This document shows positions 1-6,141 of a stretch of DNA of 9,741 nucleotides, piece by piece. The notes under the pieces were generated by a model. That model saw only the letters and a program-made list of their open reading frames with translations. It did not search any database and was not told the origin of the DNA. The stretch comes from Ktedonobacter sp. 13_1_20CM_4_53_11. GTDB taxonomy: Bacteria; Chloroflexota; Ktedonobacteria; Ktedonobacterales; Ktedonobacteraceae. The number at the start of each line of letters is the position of its first letter. The first letter of the stretch is position 1. Where the stretch lies: assembly GCA_001919995.1 (NCBI GenBank), contig MNIY01000190.1:1-9741 (forward strand). The letters run 5' to 3'. The position numbers and the translations under genes are program-made.

Positions 1-145
1 CTCTTTCTTCGACCCAGGGGAAGAGGGCAGTGTTCTTTTGCTTTTCAGGCCTGGCTGGCGTACGGCGATAGAAGGGGTAAAGCACAAAGGCAAGAGCTGA
101 AATACCCAGCGCGAGCGCAATTAGGAGAGATAGTACGAATTGCAT
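1..145 (-). CDS. CcmI-like membrane protein, N-terminal fragment (runs off the window)
   Basis: Only the first 48 codons are in the window. The start ATG (145-143) overlaps the ccmH stop as TAATG, which is typical of translational coupling and makes this the sixth gene of the cytochrome maturation operon. The fragment begins MQFVLSLLIALALG, forms one membrane helix (about residues 3-24), and continues with a short basic stretch (YRR) and a charged, presumably cytoplasmic segment. A single N-terminal helix followed by a soluble part, directly after ccmH, is what is seen for CcmI (the apocytochrome-handling subunit of the heme ligation complex) and for short CcmI-like proteins. The TPR domain that would prove CcmI lies outside the window. 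It could equally be a small unrelated membrane protein of the same operon. The gene is certain; the CcmI identity is an inference from position and topology. Confidence 0.6.
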   Translation of the reverse strand, partial: MQFVLSLLIALALGISALAFVLYPFYRRTPARPEKQKNTALFPWVEER

Positions 146-693
146 TAGCTTCCATCCGTTCCACCTGGTGGTCGTGCGAACAATGGATCTTCTTCGGCGA
201 GTTCCTGTTCGAGCAGCGCACGATACCGGGATAAATCAACCTGGTGTATATTCGTAAGTTCCGCTGCAACGATAGTTGTGCCTCCCGTGGGAGTCGAGCT
301 TCGCCAGTCACGCAGGACAAAGAACAGCAGTATCACCCCTCCCAGCAGCAGGCCAATCGGCACCAACCACGCCAGCAGAGAAAAACCCTGCCATTGTGGG
401 GACCAGACAATCTGATCCCCATAGCGGGCCTGGAAATATTGAATCACGGCTTGTTCCGTCATGCCAGATTGCAGTTGCTGGCGAATAATACCCCGCATCT
501 GTTGCGCAATAGCCGATTGGGAATCGGCAACCGACTCGCCCTGGCAGACAGGGCACTTCAATTGGAATCCGACATGTTGCACGCGCTGATCAAGCGTCTG
601 CTGTGGTGGGTTTTGCAGAAAGATAGAATACCAGATCGCTCCCACGATCGCCACGATGGCCAGCCCTATAAACAGTGGACGCCTCTGCTTCAT
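145..693 (-). CDS. ccmH: CcmH/CycL/NrfF-family cytochrome c maturation thiol oxidoreductase
   Basis: A 182-residue protein that in System I cytochrome c biogenesis reduces, or forms a mixed disulfide with, the CXXCH cysteines of apocytochrome c outside the membrane, working with CcmF. Residues 8-26 form an N-terminal membrane anchor. The family signature follows: LKCPVCQ with Cys47 and Cys50, then ESVADS (54-59), a helical stretch, and RYGDQIVW (90-97). A second membrane helix covers about 106-127. A C-terminal tail of about 55 residues contains YRALLEQELAEED, somewhat longer than in minimal CcmH proteins. The start ATG overlaps the ccmF stop by 4 bp (ATGA), with AAGGAG 8 nt upstream. The stop overlaps the next gene. 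The first position of the usual LRCPVCQ motif is followed here by Lys instead of Arg, a conservative change. Identity is secure from the motif and the operon context. Confidence 0.95.
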   Translation of the reverse strand: MKQRRPLFIGLAIVAIVGAIWYSIFLQNPPQQTLDQRVQHVGFQLKCPVCQGESVADSQSAIAQQMRGIIRQQLQSGMTEQAVIQYFQARYGDQIVWSPQWQGFSLLAWLVPIGLLLGGVILLFFVLRDWRSSTPTGGTTIVAAELTNIHQVDLSRYRALLEQELAEEDPLFARPPGGTDGS

Positions 694-2759
694 ACCACGA
701 TCTCCTTGTCATCTTGCCCCACCTGTTTCTCGCCTTGCTCGACTTTTGTAGCTGGAGGGCCAAGCGGGGCAGCCACACCTGGTATGCCAGGCATCTCACT
801 ATTGACCTGTATACCTTTCCTGCGCCTCTCTGGCCACCAGCAGATGACTCCACCTATCAGCATCAGCGCTCCCCCGTACCACACAAGCGATGTCAGCGGG
901 TTGATAAACACACGGATCGTCGCCTCAGAAGCGCCGTTCCAGTCGGCAAGCAGGACATATACATCGGTCAGCCCAACGGTCGTGATGGAGATCTGGCTCG
1001 CCGGTTGATTGCCAAAGTTCTGGTAGAAGATGCGCCCGGGATAGATAAAGCCCTGATACTGGTTATCTTTCCAGAGCTGTACAATGGATTTTACGGTATC
1101 GGTTCCCGGGCCGGTTTCTTCGATATTGCCAATATAATTCAGCGTATAGCCGGCAACATGCATCTGCTGACCGGCTTTAAGCGTGTTAACCTGCTGCACC
1201 TGGAAGAAGTGCGAACCAATTACACCAACTGCCAGCATCACCAGGCCAAGGTGCACGATATAGCCGCCATAGCGCTGGCGGTAGCGCTTGATGAGCATAT
1301 ACAGCGCCAGCGGATACGCCTCACCGTGTCGATGGCGCACGAGCATGCCACGCCAGAGTTCATAGAAAATAGCCCCGGCGGTAAATGTGCAGACAGCAAA
1401 GCCAACATTCGCCCAGATATCGCGCACACTGGCCAGCGGCAGTACTGCGGCACAGAGAGCGGCGGCGAGCGCGGGCACGGCTAGATTATGCCATAAAGCG
1501 CGACTGGAAGTGCGCCGCCAGGCCAGCAACGGCCCAACGCCCATGGCAAGTATCAGCACGATAAAAATCGGCCCATTGACGGACTCGTAGAATGGCGGCC
1601 CAACGGTCATGGTCTCGCGGCGTAGGGCGGCCGAGATGAGCGGGAAAATCGTTCCCCAGAGCGTGGCGAAGGCGATGCCCACCAGTAACAGGTTGTTGAG
1701 CAGAAAGATGCCTTCTCGCGAGACCACCGAGTCAAACTCTTGCTCGGGGCGTAGTTTGGGCAAACGGTACAGGAAAAGCCCCGTACTGACGATAATGATG
1801 ATGACGAGAAACACCAGGAAATATATACCGATATCGGAATAGGCGAACGAATGCACCGAACTGATGATACCGCTGCGAACCTCGAAGGTGCCGAAGACCG
1901 CCAGTGTAAACGAGGCCACCACCAGCACGAGATTCCAGACTTTGAGCATGCCGCGCCGTTCCTGGACCATCGTTGAATGCAGGAAAGCCGTCGCCGTCAA
2001 CCAGGGCAGCAGCGCCGCGTTCTCTACCGGGTCCCAGCCCCAATATCCTCCCCAACCAAGCACATGATAGGCCCACCACGCGCCCAGGATCAGGCCCGCC
2101 GTCTGAATCGACCACGATGCCAGCATCCAGCGACGAATGGAGCGCAGCCACGCGCTGTCCAGCTTGCCGGTAATCATGGCGGCTACCGCAAAAGCAAAAG
2201 GTATCGAGAAACTCATGTAGCCCATCAGCAGCATCGGCGGGTGAATCAGCATGCCGGGATCCATCAACAGCGGATTCAAGCCCACGCCATCTGGCGGCAC
2301 AACGGACAGGCGCGCAAAGGGATTTGAGACGGTGATCAGCACGATCAATAAAAAGGTCTCGATAGCCATCAGCGTCACCATGACATAGGGCGCCAGTACA
2401 GGCGCTACCCGTCTCGCGGTCACCACAAAGATGGCGGAGAACACCGACAGCATCAAGGCCCAGTAGAGCAGCGATCCCTCCTGGCCGCCATAAAACGCTG
2501 CCGTCGTGAAATACCACGGCATGGCCAGGTTGGAATGTTGCGCTACATAACTGACCCCGAAATCATGGCTGAGAAACGAGACGACCAGCGCGGCCGAGGC
2601 CAAGACAAGGAAGAAGGCAACCGCAAGGACACCGCGCTTCGCGCTTTCAACGAGCCGCGTGTTCTTCCGCTGCGCGCCCAGGACGGCCACGCAGCCGGTA
2701 TACACGGCACATCCCAATCCAAGGATGAGAGCGATGAATCCTAAATCCGAAAAATGCAC
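690..2759 (-). CDS. ccmF: CcmF heme lyase, membrane subunit of cytochrome c synthetase
   Basis: A 689-residue polytopic membrane protein, near the usual CcmF length of about 650. CcmF takes heme from CcmE and ligates it to apocytochrome c outside the membrane. The tryptophan-rich WWD heme-handling motif is present as GWGGYWGWDPVENA (235-248). The four histidines the family uses are recognisable: His173 in LIHPPML, His261 in FLHSTM, His303 in SSVHSFA, and His503 in YIVHLG, which lines up with the second transmembrane heme-b ligand of E. coli CcmF. The last helix ends near residue 642 and is followed by a cytoplasmic tail of about 47 residues rich in Pro, Gly and charged residues, probably dispensable. 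The start is GTG (2759-2757), chosen because AAGGA lies 6 nt upstream and the protein begins with the first membrane helix. It lies 30 bp after ccmE and overlaps ccmH by 4 bp. Confidence 0.97.
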   Translation of the reverse strand: MHFSDLGFIALILGLGCAVYTGCVAVLGAQRKNTRLVESAKRGVLAVAFFLVLASAALVVSFLSHDFGVSYVAQHSNLAMPWYFTTAAFYGGQEGSLLYWALMLSVFSAIFVVTARRVAPVLAPYVMVTLMAIETFLLIVLITVSNPFARLSVVPPDGVGLNPLLMDPGMLIHPPMLLMGYMSFSIPFAFAVAAMITGKLDSAWLRSIRRWMLASWSIQTAGLILGAWWAYHVLGWGGYWGWDPVENAALLPWLTATAFLHSTMVQERRGMLKVWNLVLVVASFTLAVFGTFEVRSGIISSVHSFAYSDIGIYFLVFLVIIIIVSTGLFLYRLPKLRPEQEFDSVVSREGIFLLNNLLLVGIAFATLWGTIFPLISAALRRETMTVGPPFYESVNGPIFIVLILAMGVGPLLAWRRTSSRALWHNLAVPALAAALCAAVLPLASVRDIWANVGFAVCTFTAGAIFYELWRGMLVRHRHGEAYPLALYMLIKRYRQRYGGYIVHLGLVMLAVGVIGSHFFQVQQVNTLKAGQQMHVAGYTLNYIGNIEETGPGTDTVKSIVQLWKDNQYQGFIYPGRIFYQNFGNQPASQISITTVGLTDVYVLLADWNGASEATIRVFINPLTSLVWYGGALMLIGGVICWWPERRRKGIQVNSEMPGIPGVAAPLGPPATKVEQGEKQVGQDDKEIVV

Positions 2760-2789
2760 AGGTATTCCTTACTGAGTATGAAAATACTG

Positions 2790-3239
2790 CTACGGCGTTG
2801 GCGTAGCGGCCTGAAATTTCGATGGGCACTTGGCAAGCAGGTTCTGAGCCTGGAACGGTCCCTGGCCAGTATAGTGACCCTCTACCACCACCTCGATGCC
2901 CGGGCGGAAGATATCTGGAACGACGCCGTTGTAAGTTACTGGCAGCCGCTGTGCACCTTGCGCGATGACAAAGGTGACAAGTTGCTGCTGGTCATTACGT
3001 ACAATCGAACCCTGTTGCACCACGCCAGCAACGCGCACAGATTGCGTAGTACAGGTGGTACAGTTCCTGAGTTCGCTCACCGTCATATAGTAGACAGCGT
3101 TCGCCTGTGTATTGGCGTACACGAGGTAGATTACCGCTGCTAAAATAGCCAGTCCGCCAATGATAAAACTGAGAGGCAACCGTTTACGCCGTCGCGACGG
3201 AATCTTCTCTTCAGTTGGTGCTGCCAAAGCAGGCTGCAT
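2790..3239 (-). CDS. ccmE: CcmE heme chaperone, cysteine-type with CxxxF motif
   Basis: A 149-residue membrane-anchored heme chaperone that binds heme covalently outside the membrane and passes it to CcmF. It has a basic N-terminus (RRRKR, 16-20), a membrane helix (about 22-42), then the OB-fold: YYMTVSEL, VRVAGVVQQGSI (68-79), VTYNGVVPDIFRPG (101-114) and VVVEGHY (117-123). These correspond to the classical RVGG, YEGILPDLFREG and VVVQG segments. The heme-binding site, HxxxY in proteobacteria and CxxxY in the other known subtype, reads Cys138-Pro-Ser-Lys-Phe142, so the aromatic residue is Phe. The codons were checked: TGC CCA TCG AAG TTT when listed residue by residue as C, P, S, K, F in the order C-P-S-K-F. 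An extra CxxC (Cys60, Cys63) lies just before the first beta strand. The start ATG has GGAG 7 nt upstream. It lies 21 bp downstream of the CopD-like gene. Confidence 0.93.
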   Translation of the reverse strand: MQPALAAPTEEKIPSRRRKRLPLSFIIGGLAILAAVIYLVYANTQANAVYYMTVSELRNCTTCTTQSVRVAGVVQQGSIVRNDQQQLVTFVIAQGAQRLPVTYNGVVPDIFRPGIEVVVEGHYTGQGPFQAQNLLAKCPSKFQAATPTP

Positions 3240-3260
3240 ACTCTAACTCCAATGTATCAA

Positions 3261-3719
3261 TCAGTGGGGTGCGATCGTTCCCTCAAATAAACTATCGAGG
3301 AGGGCACCAAGGATAAATACTATTATACCAAGCGCTAACATAAGTTGTGGCGCGGCCCTGGAGAGCCGCGTCGAGCGCTTCGCTAGCCGCCTTATATTAC
3401 TTTGTCCGATATATATGGCTAATATAAACATACCAGTAGCCAGGACTATTTTCAAGCCCAGGACAACCAGGTAGGGCCAGCCAAGCGTGGTCTGTGTTAG
3501 CCGGTCAAACGTCAGGTATGCCCCGCTGAGCAGCAATACCCCCATACAGATATTCACCATGCGCCTGAATAACGCGGCAATCTCACCAGCTATCGCTGGA
3601 GCAGGTCCTTTACTGTGCAATGCCGGCAAGACCGCCACCAGGTACAGTATGCTGCCCCCAACCCAGGCGGCGGCAGCCAGTGTATGAGCCGCTCGAACTA
3701 TCACGCGTATTTCTAACAT
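3261..3719 (-). CDS. CopD-like four-helix membrane protein
   Basis: A 152-residue integral membrane protein with four predicted helices (about 6-34, 55-72, 82-105 and 124-146). The first helix carries AAHTLAAAAWVGG, with His12 and Trp19, the pattern typical of CopD copper-resistance proteins and of related membrane families with a possible b-heme or copper ligand in helix 1. Loops are short and basic (NIRRLAKRSTR, about 108-118), placing that loop in the cytoplasm. It sits between the thioredoxin gene (8 bp gap) and ccmE (21 bp gap), so it is almost certainly co-transcribed with cytochrome maturation genes. A role in supplying or handling copper or heme for respiratory enzymes is an inference from position. 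AAGGA lies 5 nt before the ATG. It could be any small four-helix family with a WVGG motif; the CopD relation is judged by eye. Confidence 0.7.
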   Translation of the reverse strand: MLEIRVIVRAAHTLAAAAWVGGSILYLVAVLPALHSKGPAPAIAGEIAALFRRMVNICMGVLLLSGAYLTFDRLTQTTLGWPYLVVLGLKIVLATGMFILAIYIGQSNIRRLAKRSTRLSRAAPQLMLALGIIVFILGALLDSLFEGTIAPH

Positions 3720-3727
3720 GCATGTCC

Positions 3728-4372
3728 TTAGCTCGTCAGCAGCTGCAGATTCGTTTGCAGGTCCCGCGCCGTCATTTCACGCGGTATCATGCTGACGACG
3801 ACGCCCTTGCTATTGATGAAGTATGTCGTCGGGGTATACGTCACACCGTAGTTAATCGCGGTCGCACCATTCGCGTCGAGCACATTCGGATAGGTGACAC
3901 CGTACTTTTGTATAAAACTCAAGCCGTCGCCCCGGGTATCTTCAAAATCGACACCGACAAAGACGACCCCCTTCGATTGCATACGTTGCCACGTAGATTG
4001 CAGCAATCCAGCCTCGTCATGACAGGGAGCACACGATGAAGACCAGAAATTGAGGACAACCGCCTTGCCCTTCAGTGAGGCCAGGTCAAGCGCTGATGCC
4101 TGCTTCATATCTAGCGTGGCTAATTTGAAATTGGGCGCAGGCCGCCCTTTCAGCGGGTTAGCCACAGACGGACCATCGCTGCTGGCCCCAGACTGGTTTT
4201 GTGCCGGTGTCAGTAGTTGAGTCCAGAGCAGGACAAGCAGCCCGATATTTATCAGGCTCACTACGACAAAAATGGTGATGTGGCGCTTGCGGCTGCTTTT
4301 GCGCTTTGTCGTGATCTTTTCGGGCTGCGTGTTTTGCAGGTTATCGTCAACTACGCTGTCTTGTGTTTCCAT
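3728..4372 (-). CDS. TlpA/ResA/CcmG-like membrane-anchored thioredoxin
   Basis: A 214-residue thioredoxin-fold protein, probably the extracytoplasmic thiol reductant for cytochrome c maturation (CcmG or ResA role). It has a 30-residue basic cytoplasmic N-terminus, one membrane anchor (about 32-52) and a linker rich in Ser, Gln and Asn. The redoxin domain starts at PAPNFKLATLD (78-88). The active site is Cys114-Ala-Pro-Cys117 in NFWSSSCAPCHDE. The usual Trp before the first Cys is Ser113. Glu120 occupies the place of the conserved acidic residue found after CxxC in ResA and CcmG. The cis-proline is Pro181 in GVTYTPTTYFI, followed by a ResA-like NSKG turn. It is the first gene of the operon. 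No clear Shine-Dalgarno precedes the ATG, unlike its downstream partners. CcmG, ResA and generic TlpA cannot be told apart from sequence alone. Confidence 0.9.
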   Translation of the reverse strand: METQDSVVDDNLQNTQPEKITTKRKSSRKRHITIFVVVSLINIGLLVLLWTQLLTPAQNQSGASSDGPSVANPLKGRPAPNFKLATLDMKQASALDLASLKGKAVVLNFWSSSCAPCHDEAGLLQSTWQRMQSKGVVFVGVDFEDTRGDGLSFIQKYGVTYPNVLDANGATAINYGVTYTPTTYFINSKGVVVSMIPREMTARDLQTNLQLLTS

Positions 4373-4405
4373 CGTTTAAGTGCCGCTATTCTTATGATGC
4401 ACGAG

Positions 4406-4460
4406 ATAATACAAGCCTGATTATCGTGCTTGAGACTGATAGCGAGCTTGCAGTTGCAAG
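4406..4460 (-). promoter_or_regulatory. Candidate promoter region of the cytochrome maturation operon
   Basis: Reading the minus strand, TATTAT (4411-4406) is a plausible -10 element that would start transcription near 4399, giving a leader of about 27 nt before the thioredoxin ATG. No good -35 match is present at 16-18 bp. About 36 bp further upstream is a 14-bp palindrome, CTTGCAGTTGCAAG (4447-4460), with two 6-bp arms and a 2-bp centre, in a position suited to an activator. The gap between the upstream hairpin terminator and the operon start makes a promoter here necessary, but the exact elements are uncertain. Confidence 0.3.
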
Positions 4461-4508
4461 AGCATACCTTACAATAACCTGAATATTATCATGCTTCTTT
4501 TAGTAAAG

Positions 4509-4569
4509 ACAAGAGTGCAAGGGAGCGACCCGGGCAAATTTTAACCGGGTCGCTCCCTTGCACTCTTGT
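4509..4569 (-). terminator. 25-bp perfect hairpin terminator after the DJ-1/PfpI gene
   Basis: Two perfectly complementary 25-bp arms (4509-4533 and 4545-4569) flank an 11-nt AT-rich loop. The structure starts 34 bp past the DJ-1/PfpI stop and is followed, on the minus strand, by a short T-rich stretch (CTTTACT). No plus-strand gene could use it. Placement argues for an intrinsic terminator separating this gene from the cytochrome maturation operon, although the T-tract is weak. The stem is much longer than most bacterial terminators. Confidence 0.75.
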
Positions 4570-4603
4570 TCTCTGTTGTCGTTAATTGGGAGCGAAAAGT
4601 CTA

Positions 4604-5164
4604 CTACCGCGACGATACTTTACTACCCGAGAACAGCTCAATCATGCCCTTATTAAAGGCCGGGATATCCTTCGGGCTGCGGCTGCTGACCCAGTTCCCG
4701 TCGCGCACCAACTCCTGGTCTACCCACCTGGCGCCAGCATTGCGAATATCGTCCTGGATCGTGTAATAGCTCGTCAACGTCCTGCCCTTGGCAAGGCCTG
4801 CAGAGACCAGCAGCCAGGGGCCATGGCAGATGACGGCAATCGGTCTCCCGCTGTTATTAACCTGGCGCACAAAGTCCTGAGCCTTTGGCTCCATCCTCAA
4901 AGAATCGGCATTGAGCGCGCCACCGGGCAACAGGACAGCGTCAAAATCAGCGGGATTCGCCTGGTCCAGCGTCATATCCACGGGGAAGGTGTCTGCCTTC
5001 ACATCGTGATTCATACCCTGCACCTGGCCGGGCTTGGGCGCTATGATCTTTGTGGTGGCCCCGGCCTGATCCAGCGCCTTTTTGGGTTCAGTCAATTCTA
5101 CCTGTTCAAAATCGTCTGTCACGAGAATGGCAACGCGCATTCCCTGTACTGTATTTCCTTGCAT
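4604..5164 (-). CDS. DJ-1/PfpI-family protein (class I glutamine amidotransferase-like fold)
   Basis: A 186-residue cytoplasmic protein of the PfpI/YhbO branch of the DJ-1 superfamily, close to the usual 165-190 residues. The core begins MRVAILVTDDFEQVEL, with the conserved Glu20. PADFDAVLLPGG (71-82) precedes the nucleophile elbow AVICHGPWLL (110-119), containing Cys113 and His114. SSRSPKDIPAF (160-170) matches the C-terminal family motif. Members have been described as intracellular proteases, as stress chaperones and as glyoxal-detoxifying or deglycase enzymes; the biochemical role is debated, so none is assigned here. The ATG has AAAGGAG close upstream. An internal Met9 is the more usual family start but has no better ribosome site. 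Two TAG stops follow in tandem. It appears monocistronic, with a repeat-bearing upstream region and a strong hairpin after it. Confidence 0.92.
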   Translation of the reverse strand: MQGNTVQGMRVAILVTDDFEQVELTEPKKALDQAGATTKIIAPKPGQVQGMNHDVKADTFPVDMTLDQANPADFDAVLLPGGALNADSLRMEPKAQDFVRQVNNSGRPIAVICHGPWLLVSAGLAKGRTLTSYYTIQDDIRNAGARWVDQELVRDGNWVSSRSPKDIPAFNKGMIELFSGSKVSSR

Positions 5165-5176
5165 GTTGCTCCTTTC

Positions 5177-5257
5177 TATCTACACTAAAAATGGGCTTAT
5201 CTACACTAAAAACGGGGAATATTTCATCAAGTGTAAGTAATCTGTAGCATATTCCCC
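5177..5257 (-). promoter_or_regulatory. Upstream regulatory region of the DJ-1/PfpI gene with a direct and an inverted repeat
   Basis: The 15-mer TTTTTAGTGTAGATA (minus strand) occurs twice without mismatch, at 5198-5212 and 5177-5191, with a period of 21 bp, or two helix turns. The second copy ends only 5 bp before the ribosome-binding site. Upstream, a perfect 9-bp inverted repeat (GGGGAATAT at 5214-5222 and its complement at 5249-5257) encloses 26 bp. The arrangement is typical of a tandem regulator site or a leader structure. I could not identify a convincing -35/-10 pair here. Confidence 0.45.
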
Positions 5258-5324
5258 TTTGACCCATGATGTACACGTTTTGTCTTCAAGAATGGTTGCA
5301 CTACCTTCCCAGGAGAGCGAAATA

Positions 5325-5378
5325 AGCTAGACATGAAGAAGGGCCTCCCTCTCTGGAGGCCCTTCTTCATGTCTAGCT
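5325..5378 (-). terminator. 24-bp perfect hairpin terminator after the membrane-tethered receiver gene
   Basis: Two perfect 24-bp arms (5325-5348 and 5355-5378) enclose a 6-nt CTCTCT loop. The stem starts 13 bp after the receiver gene stop. On the minus strand it is preceded by an A-run (ACAAAACG) and followed by TATTTC; on the plus strand it is followed by CGTTTTG, so it could terminate in both directions. It separates the signalling genes from the DJ-1/PfpI gene. Confidence 0.85.
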
Positions 5379-5391
5379 CGTTTTGTAAATA

Positions 5392-6006
5392 TTACGTTGC
5401 TACAGCTTCTTTTTCGACATTCGTCCCCAGCGTCCACCAGAGCAGGGAAACCAGCACGACGCACAGGCCCACAGCGCTAATGGCCAGCAGTCCCATCAAA
5501 CCAATGAACGTCAGCAGTAAACCAGCGGCCGTCAGCAGCGGCCAGATGCTAGACGAGACTTTTCCCTGATTGAGTAGCGCTATCTCTTGTGACTGTGCCG
5601 CTGCTCGCGCGCTACTTGCGGCGGCAAGTAATGATTCTATTGTCGTGTACAGGGCGCGCGCATCAAAGGGTTTGCTCAGGCATGTCGTATATGTTTGCAG
5701 CTGGCTTTGTTCTTCTCTAGCCGCACCTACTGGCACCGGGCATTCCCACGCCAGCACAACGACCGGTAAGGTGGAGAGATCGGGGTGTGATTGTACTGCA
5801 TCTAAGTGTGACCAGTTACTTCCGGTATTTTCATCGATATCGAGGATCAGCAGATCAGGTTCTCGCGCCTCGACAGTTGTAAGGATGGCCGGAGAGTTTG
5901 CCTCGACGACATGCATGCCGCGATACTGTAAACCCAGAGCAATCAGCCGCCGTAATGATGCGTCAGTCTCAATGAGGAGAACGGTTGGTTCCGGTCCGTG
6001 TGGCAT
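5392..6006 (-). CDS. Response-regulator receiver protein with C-terminal membrane hairpin
   Basis: A 204-residue protein. Residues 7-128 are a CheY-like receiver: VLLIETDASLRRLI, then PDLLILDID with phosphoacceptor candidate Asp56, and CLSKPFD with the conserved Lys112. There is no DNA-binding or enzymatic output domain. Instead, about 25 residues (SSARAAAQSQEIALLNQGK) lead to a strongly hydrophobic stretch (154-193, IWPLLTAAG to LLWWTLG) that fits two short membrane helices, with a charged tail NVEKEAVAT. The acidic pocket is Glu13-Thr14 in place of Asp-Asp (Asp15 is adjacent), and the switch Thr/Ser is Ala86 (VVVLAW), so signalling may be atypical. GGAGG lies 7 nt before the ATG. It is encoded 213 bp downstream of the hybrid kinase, in the same direction, which suggests a functional pair. 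The output is unknown. Confidence 0.85.
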   Translation of the reverse strand: MPHGPEPTVLLIETDASLRRLIALGLQYRGMHVVEANSPAILTTVEAREPDLLILDIDENTGSNWSHLDAVQSHPDLSTLPVVVLAWECPVPVGAAREEQSQLQTYTTCLSKPFDARALYTTIESLLAAASSARAAAQSQEIALLNQGKVSSSIWPLLTAAGLLLTFIGLMGLLAISAVGLCVVLVSLLWWTLGTNVEKEAVAT

Positions 6007-6027
6007 GAATGCTCCTCCATATGCCGG

Positions 6028-6044
6028 CGTAAAGGGCCTTTACG
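6028..6044. promoter_or_regulatory. 17-bp palindrome, candidate operator upstream of the receiver gene
   Basis: CGTAAAGGGCCTTTACG is a perfect inverted repeat with 8-bp arms around one central base. It lies 21 bp upstream of the receiver ATG and just before its ribosome-binding site, so a bound dimeric protein could block transcription or the structure could influence the leader. No convincing -35/-10 pair was found next to it; TTGTCA at 6098-6093 is the best -35-like sequence. The arms are too short to be a strong terminator and no T-run follows. Confidence 0.4.
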
Positions 6045-6141
6045 ACGTTAGCTTCTGCAAGGGAGCATATCCGCTTTACATTACAGTTGCTTTGACAAAA
6101 ATGCGCCAAGCCTTACAAAGACCTGAATATATACGGCTGGG

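Noticed and set aside
244..1484. Long plus-strand reading frames opposite ccmH and ccmF (254 and 269 codons)
   Set aside because: They lie antisense to well-supported genes, have low-complexity composition typical of antisense frames, lack ribosome sites and match no family I recognise.
1732..2517. A 261-codon minus-strand frame inside ccmF
   Set aside because: It overlaps the conserved WWD region of ccmF in another frame; its translation is Arg/Gly/His-rich without motifs, so it is a shadow.
5177..5212. Two direct repeats considered as a CRISPR remnant
   Set aside because: Only two copies with a 6-bp gap, no spacers of usual length and no cas genes; better explained as a regulatory site.
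4516..6066. Shared 11-mer TGCAAGGGAGC between the first hairpin and the receiver upstream region
   Set aside because: An exact 11-bp match is expected by chance several times in a window of this size, and the flanks do not match.
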